Positions 11,573 to 22,754 are shown, counted from the stretch's first letter. The stretch is 64,000 bases of DNA from Phytophthora sp. 'mugwort' (GCA_033558025.1 JAUCEF010000003.1:124001-188000), one strand, 5' to 3'. The notes: generated from the sequence alone by a model not told the origin. Program-made: numbers and translations.

Positions 11573-12239
11573 TAGTTTGTCTTCAATGTTGTTTTGCCTC
11601 CAATCAAACGAGGGCGACCGACTCGCGGCGTCCGTGTCAAGCACAAATTTAGAACATATTTGTCGAGACAGCTGTATCCCTCTACATGTAAAGCGCTGTG
11701 TACAAGACTCTGGAGTTGGTTGACTTATATGATCCTGTATCCCATACGCAGGTGTATACACTCCGCGACAGATTAGATAGCCCACCCACGGTGGCTGTAA
11801 CTCAGACAATTGCTATATATTTAACCTGTTTTTAGAGATGTTGTTCGTGGTATTGTCCAGAACAAGCTATACATGCTAACAAGCACGATTTCGACGTACA
11901 TGGGAGGGCCCAAATATAAGTTTTAGGTTTTGGCACCGCGCCAGATTAGATCGCCCACCACACCTATATAAACTTTAAATGTAATGTAACGTAATGCTTG
12001 TGGTGAGAAGGGCTACATTGCCTGGACAAGTGAGATCCTTCCATTGGATAAGGGCCGGAAAAATGTCCTGGATGTTGCACTTCGAAGCCAGTCAGTTGAG
12101 AAAAAGGAGTGGGAAAAGGTGCATCGATTCAGTAAACATGATGTATGGTTTTGACGAAGCCAAAACTCATATCATGACACACCGGCTTAACTCAATCGTC
12201 TTCAATGTTATTCTCGTTTTGACCCGTCTCGTCATCTTC
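11573..12239. other. No supported gene
   Basis: Two partly similar segments, cagattagatagcccaccca near 11769 and cagattagatcgcccacca near 11941, suggest a decayed repeat. The plus-strand frame at 11994-12362 has no recognisable motif. The 3' flank of the piggyBac-like pseudogene probably begins within this stretch. Confidence 0.45.
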
Positions 12240-12833
12240 ATCTTCACCGACGACGCCAAGCTGGAGTTCTCGACGTGTCATTTCCCGCTCGCCTGCTTCC
12301 TGGCCTGGCCGCCGCAACACTACTCTTTTGCCCAATGTTGGTGGGATGGTCTGGCCGCGTGAAGGTCATCGTGCCAATCTCGAAGCACGTCTTGCTACGC
12401 TCTTGTACTCATGGCGGATCTTGTTGCAGAGTCGGCACTTGGCATCGTCGATGGAGCAGCGCTCACAGAAGAAGGTCATTGCGAACGACTTCTTCTTTCG
12501 GTCCGTCCGCAAGAGCGCGCAGACTTTGCACGAGCGCTGGCGGCGCTTCTGGGTGCCGCTAACGGTGACCAAGGCTTCGGAGTGCTCAAGCGCGTGCGTG
12601 ATCCCGATGGGTGCGTCGCTGGCTTGTAGACAGTAAAGTCTCGGCCACAACGGCAAAAAACCTTCAGCCTTCAAATGAAGAAGCTGGTTCAGTAAAACGC
12701 CGTACCACTCACCGCGCGAGATCGCCGTTGCACACGTGGGCCTTGCCGTGTCGTCGTGCGAAAAATGGATTTCAGAGAGCCAGGTCGACAAAACCCAAGA
12801 ATAAGCTCTTATAGTACTTCCTAACTTCGTTAA
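12240..12833 (-). pseudogene. piggyBac-like transposase, C-terminal part
   Basis: Reading on the minus strand from the retrotransposon boundary, the frame gives RKYYKSLFLGFVDLA immediately, then HFSHDDTARPT, LLNQLLHLKAE, and a cysteine-rich C-terminal domain (RSCKVCALL, FFCERCS, KCRLCNK) typical of oomycete piggyBac-like (DDE_Tnp_1_7) proteins. A frameshift near 12400 puts the tail (FEIGTMTF) in another frame. This piece continues the reading of the N-terminal part at 20905-22754, which ends at the other side of the inserted gypsy element. Together they are one interrupted and decayed transposase gene. Confidence 0.75.
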
Positions 12834-13188
12834 TGTAACGGGTTACATGAAGAGTGCCAAGTCACTCTTCCGAATGGTACGCAAGTACCCTAAGTGATGT
12901 AGCCAACATCACTATGACGTCACGGTAATGTCGTCACTGATAGGTACCACTCATATGGTACAGATCCACCCAACAGGATAACATCTAGGGTACTTTATAG
13001 GTGACTAAAGTTATTAATAGTATGTAGACGCATTAAAAGGGGTCACCTATAAGTTATTAGTCTTAAACCTATCTAATTTTGGTAACAGTCCCCCAGACCA
13101 GGGACTTGTGAACTGCCGTTCACTGAGAGTTTGTATACTCTCCGGAAGTCACACTTCCTGTGCGCAAGGTGTTGTGTGCCCCGTCACA
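12834..13188 (+). repeat. 5' LTR
   Basis: The 355-bp repeat begins tgta and ends gtcaca, and matches the 3' LTR along nearly its whole length. The last 60 bases differ most, including a roughly 15-base length difference near 13130-13165. Confidence 0.9.
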
Positions 13189-13190
13189 CT

Positions 13191-13202
13191 TGGTAGCACT
13201 TG
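13191..13202 (+). other. Putative primer-binding site
   Basis: tggtagcacttg starts two bases after the 5' LTR. TGG is the expected complement of a tRNA CCA end, and the next bases resemble initiator-methionine-type primers, but the tRNA cannot be confirmed from this window. Confidence 0.45.
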
Positions 13203-13255
13203 TAGTCAATCCACCCTACGCGGATTACTACCTGAAACCGCTGGGTACTAGCAAC

Positions 13256-14170
13256 ATGGACCAGAGTGAGTTTCCCCATCTGAACGACACAAAGTTTGAG
13301 TCCGTTCGTAACATGACTGGCATTTTTGGCATGGATGCCTTGCCCAGCTTGGCGTCGTCAACGCAAGCTGAGCAAGTTGACCGCGGTCACGCGTCGACAA
13401 GTATGAGCGGGGGCTCATCAAATATGTTCGGAGCAACCTGCACGTTCCGGCCGCAGAGCCGAAACCGGTCTATCCCAAGCCGTCGAGGCTGAAGGTAAAC
13501 CCGTACGAAGGGAAGGAAGGGGAAAACCTTCACTTCTGGGTGCGAGAAGTAGAGCTCGCAATGGATGCGGCTCTCATTTCTCACCTCCGAGTGACTTTTT
13601 CCCTCTCCAGCCTTAGCGGGCGTGCTAAGAAATGGGCGTATACGCGGAAAGCGAAAACGCCTGGATGCTTCGCATCCTGGGCTCAGATGTGTGAACAACC
13701 TAGAGCCGCGTTCCTCCCGGCGAACTATGAGTACCGCCAGCGGTCACGCTTCCTGTCATGTAAACAGGGACGAAGTGAGCTGCACGAGTACATCCAGGAG
13801 ATGCGGGAGCTCACCGCATCCCTCGTAGGCAACCCACTCCATGAACACATCAAGGTGACGGTGTTCATGGACGGCCCAAGCATAAACACGACCCGCACCC
13901 AGTTGTTTCGGGTGCAGGCCAATACTTTGGAAGAAGCGATCCAAGTCGCACTTCAAGAGGTGTACAGTCACCGCCAGGCGCGCACGCCGGCGGCGATGTG
14001 GCTAGGGGCTGCGACATCAAGTCGCGTGTCCCCAAGCGGGCCTGTTCCCATATGGAACTTTGAGGGGGGGGGGGGGGGGGCTCGCCGAGCAGCATGATAT
14101 TCGCTGCTATAGCTGCAGTAAGCTACGGCACGTGGCACGTCCTGTCCGGGGGGGGGGACAACAAAAGCGT
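13256..14170 (+). pseudogene. gag, broken
   Basis: ATG 13256 opens a frame (MDQSEFPHLN) that leaves phase near 13395. The capsid-like gag core then reads in a second frame to 14097 (KVNPYEGKEGENLHFWVREV, LSGRAKKWAY, CKQGRSELHEYIQEM). A run of 17 G at 14064-14080 shifts the frame again just before a CCHC zinc knuckle (CYSC, RHVARP) at about 14113-14145, whose last cysteine is lost to a one-base deletion. A second G run lies at 14148-14157. Retrotransposon gag packages the RNA. This copy cannot produce an intact protein. Confidence 0.8.
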
Positions 14171-14379
14171 TTCCCTCCAAAGAGCCTCGCGCTCAAGGGT
14201 CGCTGGTAAAGGCCGCGAACCAACGGGCAGGGGAACGCAGGACACCAGTAGGGAGGCGACCTACTGGGGAAGATGTAAGTCTTCATGAGCGGTGCGCGGA
14301 TGGCGCGCGCCATGGAGACTTAGCCCCTGAGAGTCTTTGCACTCTCGAATCGAAGAAGAGCAGCGTAGGGCTGCTAGTA

Positions 14380-14720
14380 GTACACGTATGTGTACGGGGG
14401 ATATACCCATCCCTTCCGAGTCTTGATAGACTCCGGAGCGTCGAAAACCTTCGCACGCCGCCAGACTGTTGCGGAGAACAGCAACAAATTGGTCGATGCT
14501 TTACGAGAAAGCAAAGGCAACGGGACAGTGTCGGTATAACTGGCCGACGGAACGGTGATCACCGTTCCCAAGATCCATGTGGATCTAGTTGTGGAGTTCG
14601 AGAACTTCGACACCATGGAGCAGTTTACTATCCTAGAGATGGACAAGTATGGCTTGATCCTGGGCATGCCCTGGCTCGGCTCGAAAAGCATGAGCCATGG
14701 ATCGATTGGCGAAGCAAAGC
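14380..14720 (+). pseudogene. Retroelement aspartic protease segment
   Basis: RVLIDSGASKTFAR at about 14417-14458 holds the catalytic DSGAS motif of retropepsin-like proteases. The second half of the fold follows from 14555 (ITVPKIHVDLVVEF, ILEMDKYGLILGMPWL), where ILG-MPWL is the usual flap-to-C-terminal signature. A stop near 14537 separates the two parts. The product would process gag-pol. Downstream, 14740-15400 is a spacer with imperfect ~80-base repeats built around caccnagtcacccagactga. Confidence 0.75.
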
Positions 14721-15639
14721 TATCGGCCAGCCGGCCCGTAGTTACTGGCAGAGCATTGGTGAGTCATGTTCCCACTTCTGCCAGAAACTGGGGCGTCCGA
14801 AAGGGACGCCGGGATGCAGGAGCATCCAGTGAATTTTCGGGAGCCGCCGACGTATTGAGCAACTCTCTAGACGCGGTGGCAGCAGAAGCTGCAGCTGGTC
14901 GAGTGCTGCAGTCCTTACCGGATATCCCTCGATCCCCTAGTGAATCTAGACCGGCGGTCGAGGCTTCAAGAGCGGTGGTGCCGGGCGGAAACCACCAGGT
15001 TGGTAACATAGGTCCACACCGAGTCACCCAGAGTGAAACTGGCGAGGAAGAAGCACGAGGGCCTTCCTGTGTGGGTAGCCATGTTCCACACCAAGTCACC
15101 CAGACTGAAACTGGCGAGGTGGCGCAGAATGCGCTTCCTGTGTGGGTAACCTTGTTCCACGCCAGGTCGCCCAGACCTTAAGTGAAGAAGAAGTGGCGGA
15201 ACGCACTTCTTGCCTGGGTAAACCATGTTCCACACGAAGACCTAGAGGCTTTGGAGGTCGTCAATGAGACGTCCACAGACGTGGGTAACGAAGTGCACGT
15301 CATGGTCGCCGTCAGCGCCATAGTCGACACCGCAAATCAAGTCTGAAGTCACTTCAGACTGTAGTCGCTTCAAGCGATTTGGAACTCAGGGCCCGGGTTT
15401 TTCCGACGCGGCCAGGTGAAGGGTGTTATCACACCCTCGACGGCGAGACCGGCCATCGGTCAAGGCAGGCGGCATCCAGCAAGTGCCGTTGGCCGAGGTG
15501 TCAGAGCTCCTGAACCTCGAAGAGTTGACGCCGACAGATTTCCTGGCCGACCTGAAGGTGGGGAAATCGCGGAGGTGGTACTCCTGAAGTAAGAGTCCAC
15601 TCCAGAGGAATTGAATTCATCCTCGGTGATGGATGAGGT

Positions 15640-17130
15640 CGTTCTGGAGGCATTCTCATCCCAGTGTGCCTCGCGCTTGTTTGGTTTAGATTCTCAGAAC
15701 CCGAAGATTCCGGTGTATCCTTTAATGGGGATTTCGAGGACGTGGTGTCCAAGTTTCCACCGTTTCAACTCTCACCGGATCGTGGGATCAGGCACGAGAT
15801 TGATCTCGTGTGGGGCATAAAGTACTGTGTCACCAGACAATCGTCACTGGCTCGCGAGCAGTGCGAGGTCGTCGATACCTTCTTTGCCGCAAAGGCAAAG
15901 GCATGAATGGTGCGAAAATCGAAATCCCCGCACTCGACGCAAACATTCTGCGTTCGGAAGCCGAACGGGAAGTGGCGCCTGGTTCATGCTTCAAATAAGT
16001 TGAACAGCGCAACGGTGCCGGCCCAGACACCCATCCCGCGAAAGGATGTGTTGTTAAACAACATGGCCGGGTTCGAGTTATACAGCGTCCTGGATCCGGT
16101 GGACTGATACTACCAGATCCTGATGCGCGAGAGCGACTTCCCGCTCATCGCAGTGAGTACCCCGAGCGGTATGCTCCGGGAGTGGCTGGTGATGCCACAC
16201 GGCCTGTCTAATCCCCCTGCGACGTCCAATCACCTGGTCACGCAGTTGTTTAGACTACTGCGTGCGTCCGCACAGTCGTACTTCGACGACATCTTCGTCC
16301 ATAGGCGTACCGAGGGAGGCAAGATGGCTATGGAGGTGCGTTTGGAGCACCTCCGTCGAGTTTTGAAAGTCACGAAAGCAAGCAAGCTCTATGTCAACAT
16401 CGACAAGTGCGTCTTCGCGTCGCAAGATATCAAAGTTTTCGGTTGCTTCGTTGCCTCGTTAGCAACGTCGGCGTTCGATCCGACCCGGAGAAGGTCAAGG
16501 CTATTTCGTCCTGGCCAACGCCAAGGTCACAGAAGGACCTGAGGCAGTGGCTGGGCTTGGCCAACTACCTCCATAAGTACAGCGAAGGGTACGCGGGTCT
16601 GGCTAGACTCTTGTCGGATCTTCTAAAGAAGGATACCGACTGGAACGGAGCGGCGGGGGGGGGGGGGGGGGGGGGGGGACCAGGAATCCTTTGACAATGT
16701 CAAGGCAAGCCTTCCGAAGACGCCTGTCCTGGTACTGCCGGACGAGACGAAGCCTTTCAGCGTCGTCTGCGATGCATCCGATTATGCAATATGTGCATTG
16801 CTGCAGCACGATGCTGCAGGACGTGAACGAGTAATCTCGTTTCAGTCCAGGCAGCTCAAGGCTGCCGAGCGAAATTACCCCGTTCATGACAAGGAGCTGC
16901 TTGCCATGAAGTACTCCCTTGTCAAGTTTCGGGCGCACCTCCTGGGCTCCCAGCCCTTTGTGATCTACACATATCACGCATCCTTACGGACGGCGACTAA
17001 TCCGCCCCATTTGTCCCAACTGATGGCGAGTGGCTGTCCTTCTTCGCGGAATACAGCTTCCGCGTCGAGTACAAGCCTAGCAGGTTCAACGAGCTTGTCG
17101 ATGCGTTGTCATGCAGGCCGGACTATTGGC
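15640..17130 (+). pseudogene. Reverse transcriptase and RNase H, broken
   Basis: The reverse transcriptase begins near 15690 (the FQLSPDRGIRHEIDL block) and continues with FCVRKPNGKWRLVHA, QTPIPRKDVLLNNMAG, MPHGLSNPPATSNHL and the catalytic box YFDDI with YFDD at 16279-16290. Thumb and connection regions continue to 16650 (DLRQWLGLANYLHKY). A run of 24 G at 16655-16678 replaces coding sequence between the RT connection and RNase H. RNase H follows with VVCDASDYAI near 16762, FQSRQLKAAERNYPVHDKEL and FVIYTYHASL. Stops occur at 15837, 15904 and 16105 among others. In an active element this part would copy the RNA into DNA. Confidence 0.85.
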
Positions 17131-17379
17131 GCACATAAGCCGTGCCACGATCGATCTATACGATCAGATACGCATGGCGTATCGGGACGACGAAGCCCTG
17201 GCAACCTGGTGCGTTTCCTGGCCGGTGGCTAGGAAACCAAGGCCGAGTGGCTCACGCCACATCAAAGACCCTGGCTCCATCGATACGAGTGGGCTGATGG
17301 CCTGCTCTACTATCGTGTGGAGCCCATGAGCCCCATGGGTAGTCGTACCAAACGACGAGGATCTCAAGTTTGACATCCT

Positions 17380-19274
17380 TCAGGAGGCGCAAGATGCGCA
17401 GTCAAGCTGTCACTTGGCCGCGAGAAGACCTTCCAATCGGTCTCTCAGTACCTTTGGTGGACCCATATGTACAAGTGGGTCGAACAGTACGTGAAGCCAT
17501 GTGAAACATGTGAGCGGGTGAAACCCTCCGGGCACACCTCGGCTCCTATTCAGAGCCTGATCGTTCCAGCGGACTGCTGGAAGTCGATGATTCTTGACTT
17601 CATCTTTGGACTTCCAGCCGACGGCCATGGAAACAGCGGCATCTTAATGTTCGTGCGCCGTCTGAGCCAGATGGTGCGTCTTGTTCCGGTCAAGGCATAG
17701 GGACCGGGGAACAGGCTGCGAAGCTGTTCCTGGATGGCGTCTCCGACATCATGGTCTGCCGGAGACAATTGTCTCGGATCGTGACCCGCGGTTTACCGCT
17801 GCGTTCTGGCAAACCTGTTCCAACTACTTGGAACGAGGCTGCACATGTCCACTGCCGATCACCTTCAGACGGATGAGCAGACGGAGCGTGTCAACCGAGA
17901 GCTTGAGGACACTCTATGCAGCGTCTGTTCGGAGGCTCCTCGCACTTCGTCAGAACGCCTGCCAGTAGTTGAGTTTGCCCTCAACAATGCGGTCCACGCA
18001 TCGGCCGGGTATACCCCGTTCTACTTGAATGGTTTACGCCATCCATGGGTGTCTCTCACCTTACGAGGCAGCACCACGTCTTCAGTTCTAAGTGGGGGAG
18101 TGGCTTGGAAAGCGCTTTCCTCCCAGGTCTCGGACATGAGACCGGTTCCTTACGGAAAGAAGTGGAGTCTTATATAGACACCAGGCTGAATGTAATCAAC
18201 CGTTGTCGTGATGCCATGGCCGCGGCACAGGACAAACAAAAGGAGTACTCTGGCAAGAATGGAAGGGAAAACTTAAAGGTGTTTAATGTGGGTGAGTTAG
18301 TCCTACTAGACACTAGGAACTTGCCACTCGCCACTGTAAGTTCCGTTGGGAGCAACAAGCTGAAGCACCGTTTCATTGATTCATTTGCGGTCCTGGCCAG
18401 GCATGCTGCGGAATATACCATTGGCCTGCCTAAGTCAATGCCGACCCACTCGACGTTCTACGTGGGCCGTCTGAAGCGATACCATGATCCGCAGGACTCA
18501 CAGGCCCCCGCTCTTCAAAGCGAGGCTGCGACGCTTCTCTCTCAGCGCGCCCAGAGCCAGAAGCCGAGGTCCCTTGCGGGACCGCGGAAGGAGCTCCATA
18601 CGAAAGAACCCCGGATGCATACGCGGTGTGTGAGGCATAGTGGTACGGCTGGGAGTACGCAGGAATCGCTCCCGCCTGGGGCACAGGCCGCAGGAGATCC
18701 CGAAGGAGATACACCTCCCGTTGAACTCGGTCCACCGACACCCAAAGGGTGTCCTGACGTTGGAAAGCCTCGCCCACGTCATTCGTACGGCGGTTGACCC
18801 GACCTTCAAGAGTCAGCAAGTCGTCGGCTAGACGATTCACGTCGTCTCGAATTGGCCCAACGATCCCAGCGCTCCCGGCCTGGGCGACGGCAGCCCCGCC
18901 CTCACCAAGTGCAAGCGCAATCTCAAGCGCAAGGACTCGACGACGGAGAGCGACGTCTTCAACGACCCGAGGTGGAACCGAAGACGGTACGCCAGGTCTT
19001 GAGCCGGACCGGAATGGTGGCGCCTCAGACTCGTACTCGTTCGAGGGCACCGCCGCCTCTCCTCGGCCGTAATGGGGAGACCCACTACCACGTGGAGCGG
19101 GTGCTCCAGGAGCGGCGCGTTCACGGAAAGCGCCAGCTCTGTGTGAAGTGGAGGGGGTACTCGGAAGCTAAGTGCTCCTGGGAGCCGTACGAACGGCTCC
19201 AGGCTGATGCCCGAAGGCTTCGAGATCTCGGAACAGAATCGTCGGCAGCTTCGTATGTAGTTCGGGATTTCTAG
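17380..19274 (+). pseudogene. Integrase with C-terminal chromodomain, broken
   Basis: The zinc-binding region ends with CETCERVK at about 17503-17526. The catalytic core begins with SMILDFIFGLPAD near 17584, has VSDRDPRF near 17770 for the second aspartate, and TERVNRELEDTL near 17883 for the glutamate. The C-terminal segment runs to about 18490 (GELVLLDTRNLP, HSTFYVGRLKRYHDP). After a long proline- and arginine-rich linker a chromodomain at about 19080-19200 reads HYHVERVLQERRV, then KWRGYSEAKCSWEPYERL, and the frame stops at 19274. Chromodomains on gypsy integrases can steer insertion toward particular chromatin. Stops at 17698 and 18175 and frame changes near 17830 and 18795 inactivate it. 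Confidence 0.8.
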
Positions 19275-20404
19275 CCCGAACGGGGTGTGGTCGTGCAGCC
19301 ACGACCATACCCGCGCTCATCATGAGCGATAGAAGCGGAATGCTTCTGCATTCTCGATAGAGCTGCCGTTTGCCTACCACATGGGCAAACTCAATACGCA
19401 CTTCAAGGATGGCCTCCAGTGTGAATCCTGCCGGAGAACATGGAGTTGTCCTTGTGAGCAGCGTGTAGCTGCCCACTTCCAAAAGACCGCCTCGGCCTCT
19501 TGGAAGGAGTCATAGTGTGGGACATCACGGCTGGATAGCCCCACACAGGTCGCAGTCCCGACCGGAGCTCTGGATTCTTTCGCCGGCTCGTGAACTCCTT
19601 GAGCGGGATGTTGTGCGGTGCCAGGAGCACACACCGATCGATGCTCACGTTTCGAAACAGGGGCTGCTTGGCCAGCAGGTGGCGCTTATGAGCGCCCCGA
19701 GAAGAGCGCCCGCCAAGAAGCACGCAAGCGGCTGGAGCTGAGCCATGTAGGCGTCGGCTCCGTGGGACTCCTCAGGAGGGAAGTACCGGGGAGCGTAAGG
19801 CGGTCCCCCACGAACAGGTGAAGACTACATCACAGGCGACTGTGTCGCCGGGGCCCGCACTCCTTTGTGACGAGCAGCCTGGTACTCCGACCGCTGCTCG
19901 TAGAGATCGTTGAAGATCTCTCGGCCGACTTGGCCCTCTTCCTCCTCGTCGGAAGAAGAGCTGAAGAGGCCCTTGTTCGTAAACGTGAATGTCCCATACC
20001 CTTCACGGATTAGAGACCGGGAAGCAGCCTTCGCAGCCTTGACGCGGCCAGTTGCCTCAGCGAGCGTCAAATTCTTGACCGGAGTACGAGACCCAAGCGA
20101 GTCTGACTGACTCGGATCGCCGTTAGACCCCTTGACGAGCGGGATTTCATTATCACCCAGGGCATGGGAGACTTGTCCGAGTCTTCCTCATAGTCTACGA
20201 GGATCTCAGGGTCCTCTCCGGCGGTGCTTTGGGGGTCACCTTGGATGCCACCTTGGTGGATCCCTTAACGGTCGAGCTTTTGCTAGACGAGCTCTTAGTC
20301 TGCTGCTTGGAAGCAGTAGGCTTGGCGGACGCTTTCGCACCGCTGCCAGACCGAGTCTTGGTCATGCTTGAGGCTGACGTGGAAGCCGAGAAGAAGAAGA
20401 GCAC
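18430..20404 (-). other. Antisense reading frames at the 3' end of the gypsy element
   Basis: On the minus strand, four coding-like blocks lie in series. At 20404-20195, MTKTRSGSGAKASAKPT and a Ser/Lys-rich stretch. At 20070-19825, FTNKGLFSSSSDEEEEGQ then REIFNDLYEQRSEYQAARHK. At 19634-19374, a cysteine-containing block. At 19050-18430, a heptad-like block (RVLALEIALALGE, DDVNRLADDLLTLEGRVN). They are in different frames and none has a recognised domain. The last block overlaps the integrase linker and starts without ATG, so it may be a shadow; the first two lie beyond the pol stop codon and are more likely to be remains of an antisense gene. Confidence 0.35.
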
Positions 20405-20540
20405 GCGAAAGTGCTCGGGCTCAAAAGGAAATGGGCCGGCTGCGGAAACTAACCGCAGCGCAGTCGATGTAATTCGACCTGGAGAGTGGAAGGCGGCACC
20501 AGTTTCCTTTCACTCGCCCTGGATGGTCGGTAAACCGAAC

Positions 20541-20555
20541 CTAAGTGGGGGAGGA
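20541..20555 (+). other. Polypurine tract
   Basis: The sequence aagtgggggagga ends directly at the 3' LTR start. This is where plus-strand DNA synthesis would be primed in an active element. Confidence 0.7.
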
Positions 20556-20904
20556 TGTACCGGGGTTACATGAAGAGTGCCAAGTCACTCTTCCGAATGG
20601 TACGCAAGTACCCTAAGTGATGTAAGTGATGTAGCCAACATCACTAGGACGTCACGGTAATGTCGTCACTGATAGGTACCACTCATACGGTACAGATCCA
20701 CCCAATAGGATAACATCTAGGGTACTTTATAGGTGACTAAAGTTGTTAATTGTATGTAAACGCATTAAAAGGGGTCACCTATAAATATATTAGTCTTAAA
20801 CCAATCTAGTTTTGGTAAAAGTCCCCAGACCAGAGATTTGTGAACTGCCGTTCACTGAGAGTATACAAACATCCTGTGCACAAGGTGTTGTGTGCCCCGT
20901 CGCA
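20556..20904 (+). repeat. 3' LTR
   Basis: The 349-bp repeat begins tgta and ends gtcgca. It differs from the 5' LTR by a tandem 9-base duplication of aagtgatgt near 20613-20635, about fifteen substitutions and a length change near the end. Confidence 0.9.
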
Positions 20905-22754
20905 GTTCACGTCTGGAGCGAGTACCTTTGGAGCCGGAATTAAACGTGCACAATCCACTCCGCCCATCCAGCGTGAGTGTTGCTCACAGCTGCAGGCGTG
21001 GCACCGCAATCTCTCCGCGCTGTTTGACCTCCCTCTCGATTGCGAAAGCCATCATCACAGTGCCCGCGCACAAGTAATGAATGGGCTTGCGGTCGCACCA
21101 GGTGGAAAGTGACCATGGTGGGGATGGCGACCGAGCGCGAGTAGGCGAAAGAGCTACGGGAGGTGCTTGCGGGGCGCGATTGGCGCCTCTCCTTAATGAT
21201 TTGGGCAAGATCAAGTCGGTTGGCCATGATTGTGCCGACCGCGTACACTTTCACGGCAAGCAAGCCGGATGAGTAACGGTGGTCAATGATGACCGCATGC
21301 CATCGATGCGGAGCATTTGGTGCCGAGGACGAATCTTAAGTTTCGTATACTGCATCACCACCTGTTGTGTTGTCGAATGTAGTGTCGTCGTCATCACTAG
21401 CGTTGCACTTTCCAGCGTACATTTCGAATCTAGTCAGTCACAACATTGAAGGTTAGCCATCCGAAATGATGCTGTAAGTTATGACATACGACAGCTCGAA
21501 AATATCTGTGGCAGTACGCCATCTTGAGCCTCACTTCTTAAAACATTTTTGATCCGTAGCGATGCGTCTTCTCTGGCATGAACATGCGCCCTTAGATGTG
21601 AAGGCTGCACTTCTTCATCAAACGAGAACACGTCCAGGGAGACCACCCAGCCAGGAAGCGCACTTGCAGCTTGTTCACAACCGGACATTCCAAAGCTTGC
21701 CGTTTGAGCTGTCGCCTCGTTCGCTACATAGTACAAGTCACGCAAAATGTATTGGTACCGGTTACGCCCCATTAAGCGCCCTAAAGTGCCCGCAAGAACT
21801 GCATCGTCCTCAACCATCGGCCTGTAGGTTGCGAATCGTCCTTTTTGTGATCACAGCATACGTACCACGAGAAGTTCGATTGCGTGCAATATTTCTGGAA
21901 TCTGGTACCCCGGCTTCGCCTTCAAGCGCTGATAAATCTGTTTCAGCGTCTCGCGACGACGATCACCTGCATCGCTTGTATCTCATACGCGTCCCTGTCG
22001 ACGTGCTGAAGACTGTACCGGTTCGTCTCGACGTTGATCGTGACCCAGGGTGACTTAGGCATGAAGTAGGAATGTTAGAAGTAGTGATGGCAAAGGCCAT
22101 GTAACTCTACCACAGGCTGCATTTCTTCCATGTTCATCCCGGGGTATATAGGCGCTCCCTCTTCAAACCGAAGTCCGTTCCATGGCACGTAAAGCGTCTT
22201 CACGCTCTTTGGCGCACTCGACAAGCTCGCCGTTGCCGACTTGAACAGACTCGATTAACGTTTCGTCCATCGGCACATCGTCTGTCTCGGACAAGACGTC
22301 ATCGTCGTCAGCATCCAAAACGTCGTTTATTGTCTTCATCGTCTTCGTCTTCGGCGACTTCTCCTCGCCCGAACTTATACTCTCGTAAGCACTCATGTCC
22401 TCGTCTTCTGGAACGGAGTTGGCGTCCCTCTAAAATTTAGATCGAGAAGGTTGCTTACGAACTTTGGTGCGGCCGGCACATCGTCTGGTTGAGCCTGGCT
22501 GTCGATGTCGAACGCCTCTGACAGATACTGGAGGCTTGTTACCGTACTCGCTGTGACTCATCAATTTCTAGGTCCCTCGGCGATAGATCAAACGCCCTCG
22601 CGACTGCTGCCTGTGACAGCTCGACGTCCGGATCGCTTGATGATCCGTAAATCGCGTTCAGGATATCCTGAGAGAAGTGGGTTTGAGTTGATCTGGGACG
22701 ATCGAATGTCGCAGTCGGTCGGCTCCACCACGGTCTCGGCCTCCTTGCCCGCAT
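20905..22754 (-). pseudogene. piggyBac-like transposase, N-terminal and catalytic part
   Basis: The minus-strand reading starts at ATG 22754 (HFSQDILNAIYGSSSDPDVE) and passes an acidic leader with DADDDDVLSETDD near 22270-22330. A block EEGAPIYPGMNMEEMQPV lies near 22110-22170. The core continues with LMGRNRYQYILRDLYYVANE near 21700-21780, SLDVFSFDEEV near 21620, TIMANRLDLAQIIKERRQSR near 21160-21230, and RWMGGVD at 20960, which is the signature just before the C-terminal third. Many frameshifts and stops are present. Reading stops at the gypsy 3' LTR and resumes at 12833, so the retrotransposon landed inside this gene. Confidence 0.75.

Larger units (their letters stand above)
12834..20904 (+). 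mobile_element. Ty3/gypsy retrotransposon with chromodomain, degenerate
   Basis: The 8071-bp element has two related LTRs, a primer-binding-site candidate, gag with a CCHC knuckle, protease, reverse transcriptase, RNase H, integrase and a C-terminal chromodomain in the gypsy order, and a polypurine tract. It sits inside a piggyBac-like transposase gene, with gttaa on the left and gttca on the right as a near-matching 5-bp target duplication. About fifteen substitutions plus several indels separate the LTRs, and all frames have stops or shifts, so the insertion is old and inactive. Three long G runs interrupt coding regions. Minus-strand frames at the 3' end are listed separately. Confidence 0.9.
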
